From positions 1 through 8,238 of the forward strand of contig DASRVB010000125.1 of assembly GCA_035687725.1 (NCBI GenBank): a DNA stretch of 8,238 nt. The letters are read 5' to 3'. Position 1 is the first letter of the stretch; each line of letters starts with the position of its first letter. Below are positions 6,253 to 8,238 of the stretch, one piece after another. The position numbers and the translations under genes were made by a program. This DNA is from JAICNR01 sp035687725 (GTDB taxonomy: Bacteria > Gemmatimonadota > Gemmatimonadetes > JACCXV01 > JAHWKZ01). The notes below the pieces were generated by a model. It saw nothing but the letters and a program-made list of their open reading frames with translations, was not told the origin of the DNA and ran no database searches.

Positions 6253-6259
6253 AAGGAGG
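6253..6259 (+). promoter_or_regulatory. Shine-Dalgarno preceding a CTG start
   Basis: AAGGAGG is followed by 8 bases and then CTG at 6268. This is the best ribosome binding site in the region. No ATG, GTG or TTG in the kinase frame lies between the in-frame TAG at 6214 and the GTG at 6358. Confidence 0.7.
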
Positions 6260-6267
6260 ACTCGGAG

Positions 6268-8238
6268 CTGCACGGCGCACGCCGGTACCTGCTCCATCTC
6301 GCCACCGCATCGTTCCTCTATTTCCTGGCCGGCAAGCTGGGACTCGCGCTGGCCTCGGTGAACGCGAGCGTGAGCCCGTTCTGGCTTCCGAGCGGGATCG
6401 CCATCGCCGCCGCGCTGCTCTTCGGCGTACGGATCTGGCCGGCGATCGCTCTCGGCGCATTCCTCGTCAATGTCACCACCACCGGCTCGCTCGCCACCTC
6501 GGCGGGGATCGCGATCGGGAACATGCTCGAGGCGGTGGTCGGAGCCGAGCTCGTCAACCGCTTCGGGGCCGGAAGCGCCTCGTTCGAGAGGCCGCGGGGC
6601 GTCATCCGCTTCGCGGGCCTGATGGCCCCGGCGACAGCGATCAGCGCGACCGTCGGGCTGTTCAGCCTCTGGGCGAGCGGGTACGCAGAGCCCTCCAGGA
6701 TGCCCATTGTCTGGATGACCTGGTGGCTGGGGGACCTGGGCGGCGCGATCGTCTTCACGCCCCTGATCGTGCTCTGGGTGCGCAAGGCGGGGCGGCGGCC
6801 CGTTCCCGGCCACGTCCTCGAGGCGGTAGCGCTGGGAGCGATCCTCGGCGCTACGGCGTGGACCGTGTTCCACGCCAACCTCGCGGCCACGTTCGCGGTA
6901 CTGCCGCCGCTCGTCTGGGCAGCCCTGCGGTTCGGCCGTCGTGGCGCCGCCACCGCGGTTGTGGCGACGTCCTTGATAGCGCTCTTCGGAACTCTCCAGG
7001 GCGAGGGCCCCTTCGCGAAGGGCTCGTTCAACGAGTCGCTACTGATGCTGCAGCTCTTCGTTGCGGTGATCACTCTGACCGCCCTGGTGCTGGCCGCGGG
7101 AACCCGGGAGCGCGAGCGCGTCGAGCTCGATCTCCTGCGCAGCCGCGGCGAGCTGGAGGATCAAGTGCGCAAGCGCACCGCGTCGCTCGCGGAGGCCGTC
7201 GAAAAGCTCCAGAAGAGCCGTGCGGTTCTCAACGATGCCCAGGAGGTCGCGCACATCGGCAGCTGGGAGTGGGACATCCTCGCGAACAAGGTGCTCTGGT
7301 CCGACGAGCTGTACCGGATCTACGGCCTGGAGCCGGAGTCCGTGGAGGTGAACTACGAGTCGTACATCCAGCGCGTACATCCGGAGGATCGGGACAGCGC
7401 GGCCTCCTCGATCCGCGCCGCGCTGGAGGGAAAGGACAACTTCGAGTTCGAGGAGCGGATCATCCGGCCCGAAGGGGAAGTCCGGGTCCTCCAGAGCAAG
7501 GGATACGTCATGCGCGACGAAGCGCGGCTGCCGCGGCGGATGATCGGAACATGCCACGACATTACGGAGCGAAAGCGCTACGAACTCGAGCTCGAGCGGC
7601 GGATGGAGGAGCTGCATCGATCGAACCGGGAGCTGTCCGTGTTGTCGTACGCGGCGTCGCACGATCTCAAGGAGCCCCTCCGGACGATCGTCAGCAACGT
7701 CCAGCTGATCGAGAGTCGGCTACGGGATGTCGACGAGCCCGAGATCCGTCGTTCGGCCGGATTCGTGTTCGAAGGGGTTCGGAGGATGAACGAGCTGATC
7801 GACGATCTGCTGGAGTACTCCACCGCCGATCGCCGCTCGGAGGGAGAGGTGGAGTCGAGCCAGGCGGTCGCCGATGCGCTGGGGCGGCTCGAGTCGGCGA
7901 TCGGCGAGGCCGGCGCGCGGATCGAGGTCGACCCGCTGCCGCGCGTCGCCGTCGGCCAGGCGCGGCTCGCGGGCCTCTTCCAGAACCTCCTCTCGAACGC
8001 CATCAAATACCGTCATCCCACGCGGTCTCCACAGATCCGGATCTCGGCCCGGCGGGAGGGCCCGATGTGGCGCTTCGAGGTCACCGACAACGGCCATGGG
8101 TTCGATCCGGCCGACGCGGAGAAGGTGTTCGTCATCTTCGAGCGTCTGAACGTCGATCACGGCGTCCCCGGCACCGGGCTCGGCCTTGCGATCTGCCGCC
8201 GCATCGTGGAGGCGCAGGGGGGCCGGATCTGGGCGGAA
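6268..8238 (+). CDS. MASE1-PAS sensor histidine kinase (3' end outside window)
   Basis: This is an inner-membrane sensor kinase that autophosphorylates a histidine and passes the phosphate to a response regulator not seen here. With CTG 6268 as residue 1, a MASE1 multi-helix membrane sensor fills about 8-280. Its typical motifs are SPFWLPSGIAIAAALLFG (36-53) and WWLGDLGGAIVFTPL (from 152). A coiled-coil linker with TRERERVELDLLRSRGELE follows. A PAS domain spans about 322-435 (HIGSWEWD at 329, ending in DITERKR). The HisKA domain has SYAASHDLKEPLRT, with phospho-acceptor His465. The ATPase domain has the N-box QNLLSNAIKY (Asn573, Asn577), DNGHGF (Asp607) and GTGLGLAI (from Gly635). The frame is still open at the last base, within a typical C-terminal GGRIWAE. 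The H-box resembles that of phytochrome-like kinases. The signal is unknown: MASE1 ligands are poorly defined and no haem or flavin motif is evident in the PAS. GTG 6358 as start would delete the first membrane helix. Confidence 0.9.
   Translation, partial: MHGARRYLLHLATASFLYFLAGKLGLALASVNASVSPFWLPSGIAIAAALLFGVRIWPAIALGAFLVNVTTTGSLATSAGIAIGNMLEAVVGAELVNRFGAGSASFERPRGVIRFAGLMAPATAISATVGLFSLWASGYAEPSRMPIVWMTWWLGDLGGAIVFTPLIVLWVRKAGRRPVPGHVLEAVALGAILGATAWTVFHANLAATFAVLPPLVWAALRFGRRGAATAVVATSLIALFGTLQGEGPFAKGSFNESLLMLQLFVAVITLTALVLAAGTRERERVELDLLRSRGELEDQVRKRTASLAEAVEKLQKSRAVLNDAQEVAHIGSWEWDILANKVLWSDELYRIYGLEPESVEVNYESYIQRVHPEDRDSAASSIRAALEGKDNFEFEERIIRPEGEVRVLQSKGYVMRDEARLPRRMIGTCHDITERKRYELELERRMEELHRSNRELSVLSYAASHDLKEPLRTIVSNVQLIESRLRDVDEPEIRRSAGFVFEGVRRMNELIDDLLEYSTADRRSEGEVESSQAVADALGRLESAIGEAGARIEVDPLPRVAVGQARLAGLFQNLLSNAIKYRHPTRSPQIRISARREGPMWRFEVTDNGHGFDPADAEKVFVIFERLNVDHGVPGTGLGLAICRRIVEAQGGRIWAE

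Overview
The window is high-GC DNA from a Gram-negative bacterium. It encodes three predicted lipoproteins, a TonB-dependent outer-membrane receptor that starts with a carboxypeptidase-regulatory-like domain, an ECF sigma factor with a zinc-finger anti-sigma factor, and a MASE1 sensor histidine kinase. I see no phage, IS, CRISPR, rRNA or tRNA sequence. The sigma factor's wording and the mix of receptor and lipoproteins recall Gemmatimonadota or a related environmental phylum. That assignment is an impression, not a demonstration.

Layout. Positions 1-339 (+) are the C-terminal end of an RCC1-repeat protein. It converges, with 8 bases between the stops, on a small minus-strand lipoprotein (348-704). 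Next are two genes for related lipoproteins, one on each strand (871-1686 + and 1740-2453 -). They point at each other across a perfect 13-bp hairpin (1703-1732). From 2575 on everything is on the plus strand: the TonB-dependent receptor (2575-4827), ECF sigma factor (4901-5461), anti-sigma factor (5451-6170, overlapping the sigma gene by 11 bases), and a sensor histidine kinase (from 6268, running off the end).

How the parts may work together. The sigma/anti-sigma pair is translationally coupled and is a standard transmembrane signalling unit. The receptor lies 73 bases upstream on the same strand, which recalls receptor-coupled sigma regulation. However, the receptor lacks the usual N-terminal signalling (STN) domain and the anti-sigma is a zinc-finger type rather than FecR-like, so a FecIR-style mechanism is not supported. 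The kinase has its own spacing and a hairpin before it, so it is probably a separate unit.

The least ordinary signals concern gene starts. The receptor has a promoter placed so that its predicted transcript begins at the ATG (leaderless). The kinase has a strong Shine-Dalgarno sequence but no ATG, GTG or TTG in frame behind it, so CTG at 6268 is the likely start. The paralogous lipoprotein pair belongs to a family whose function I do not know. I do not see a clearly new multi-gene system here.
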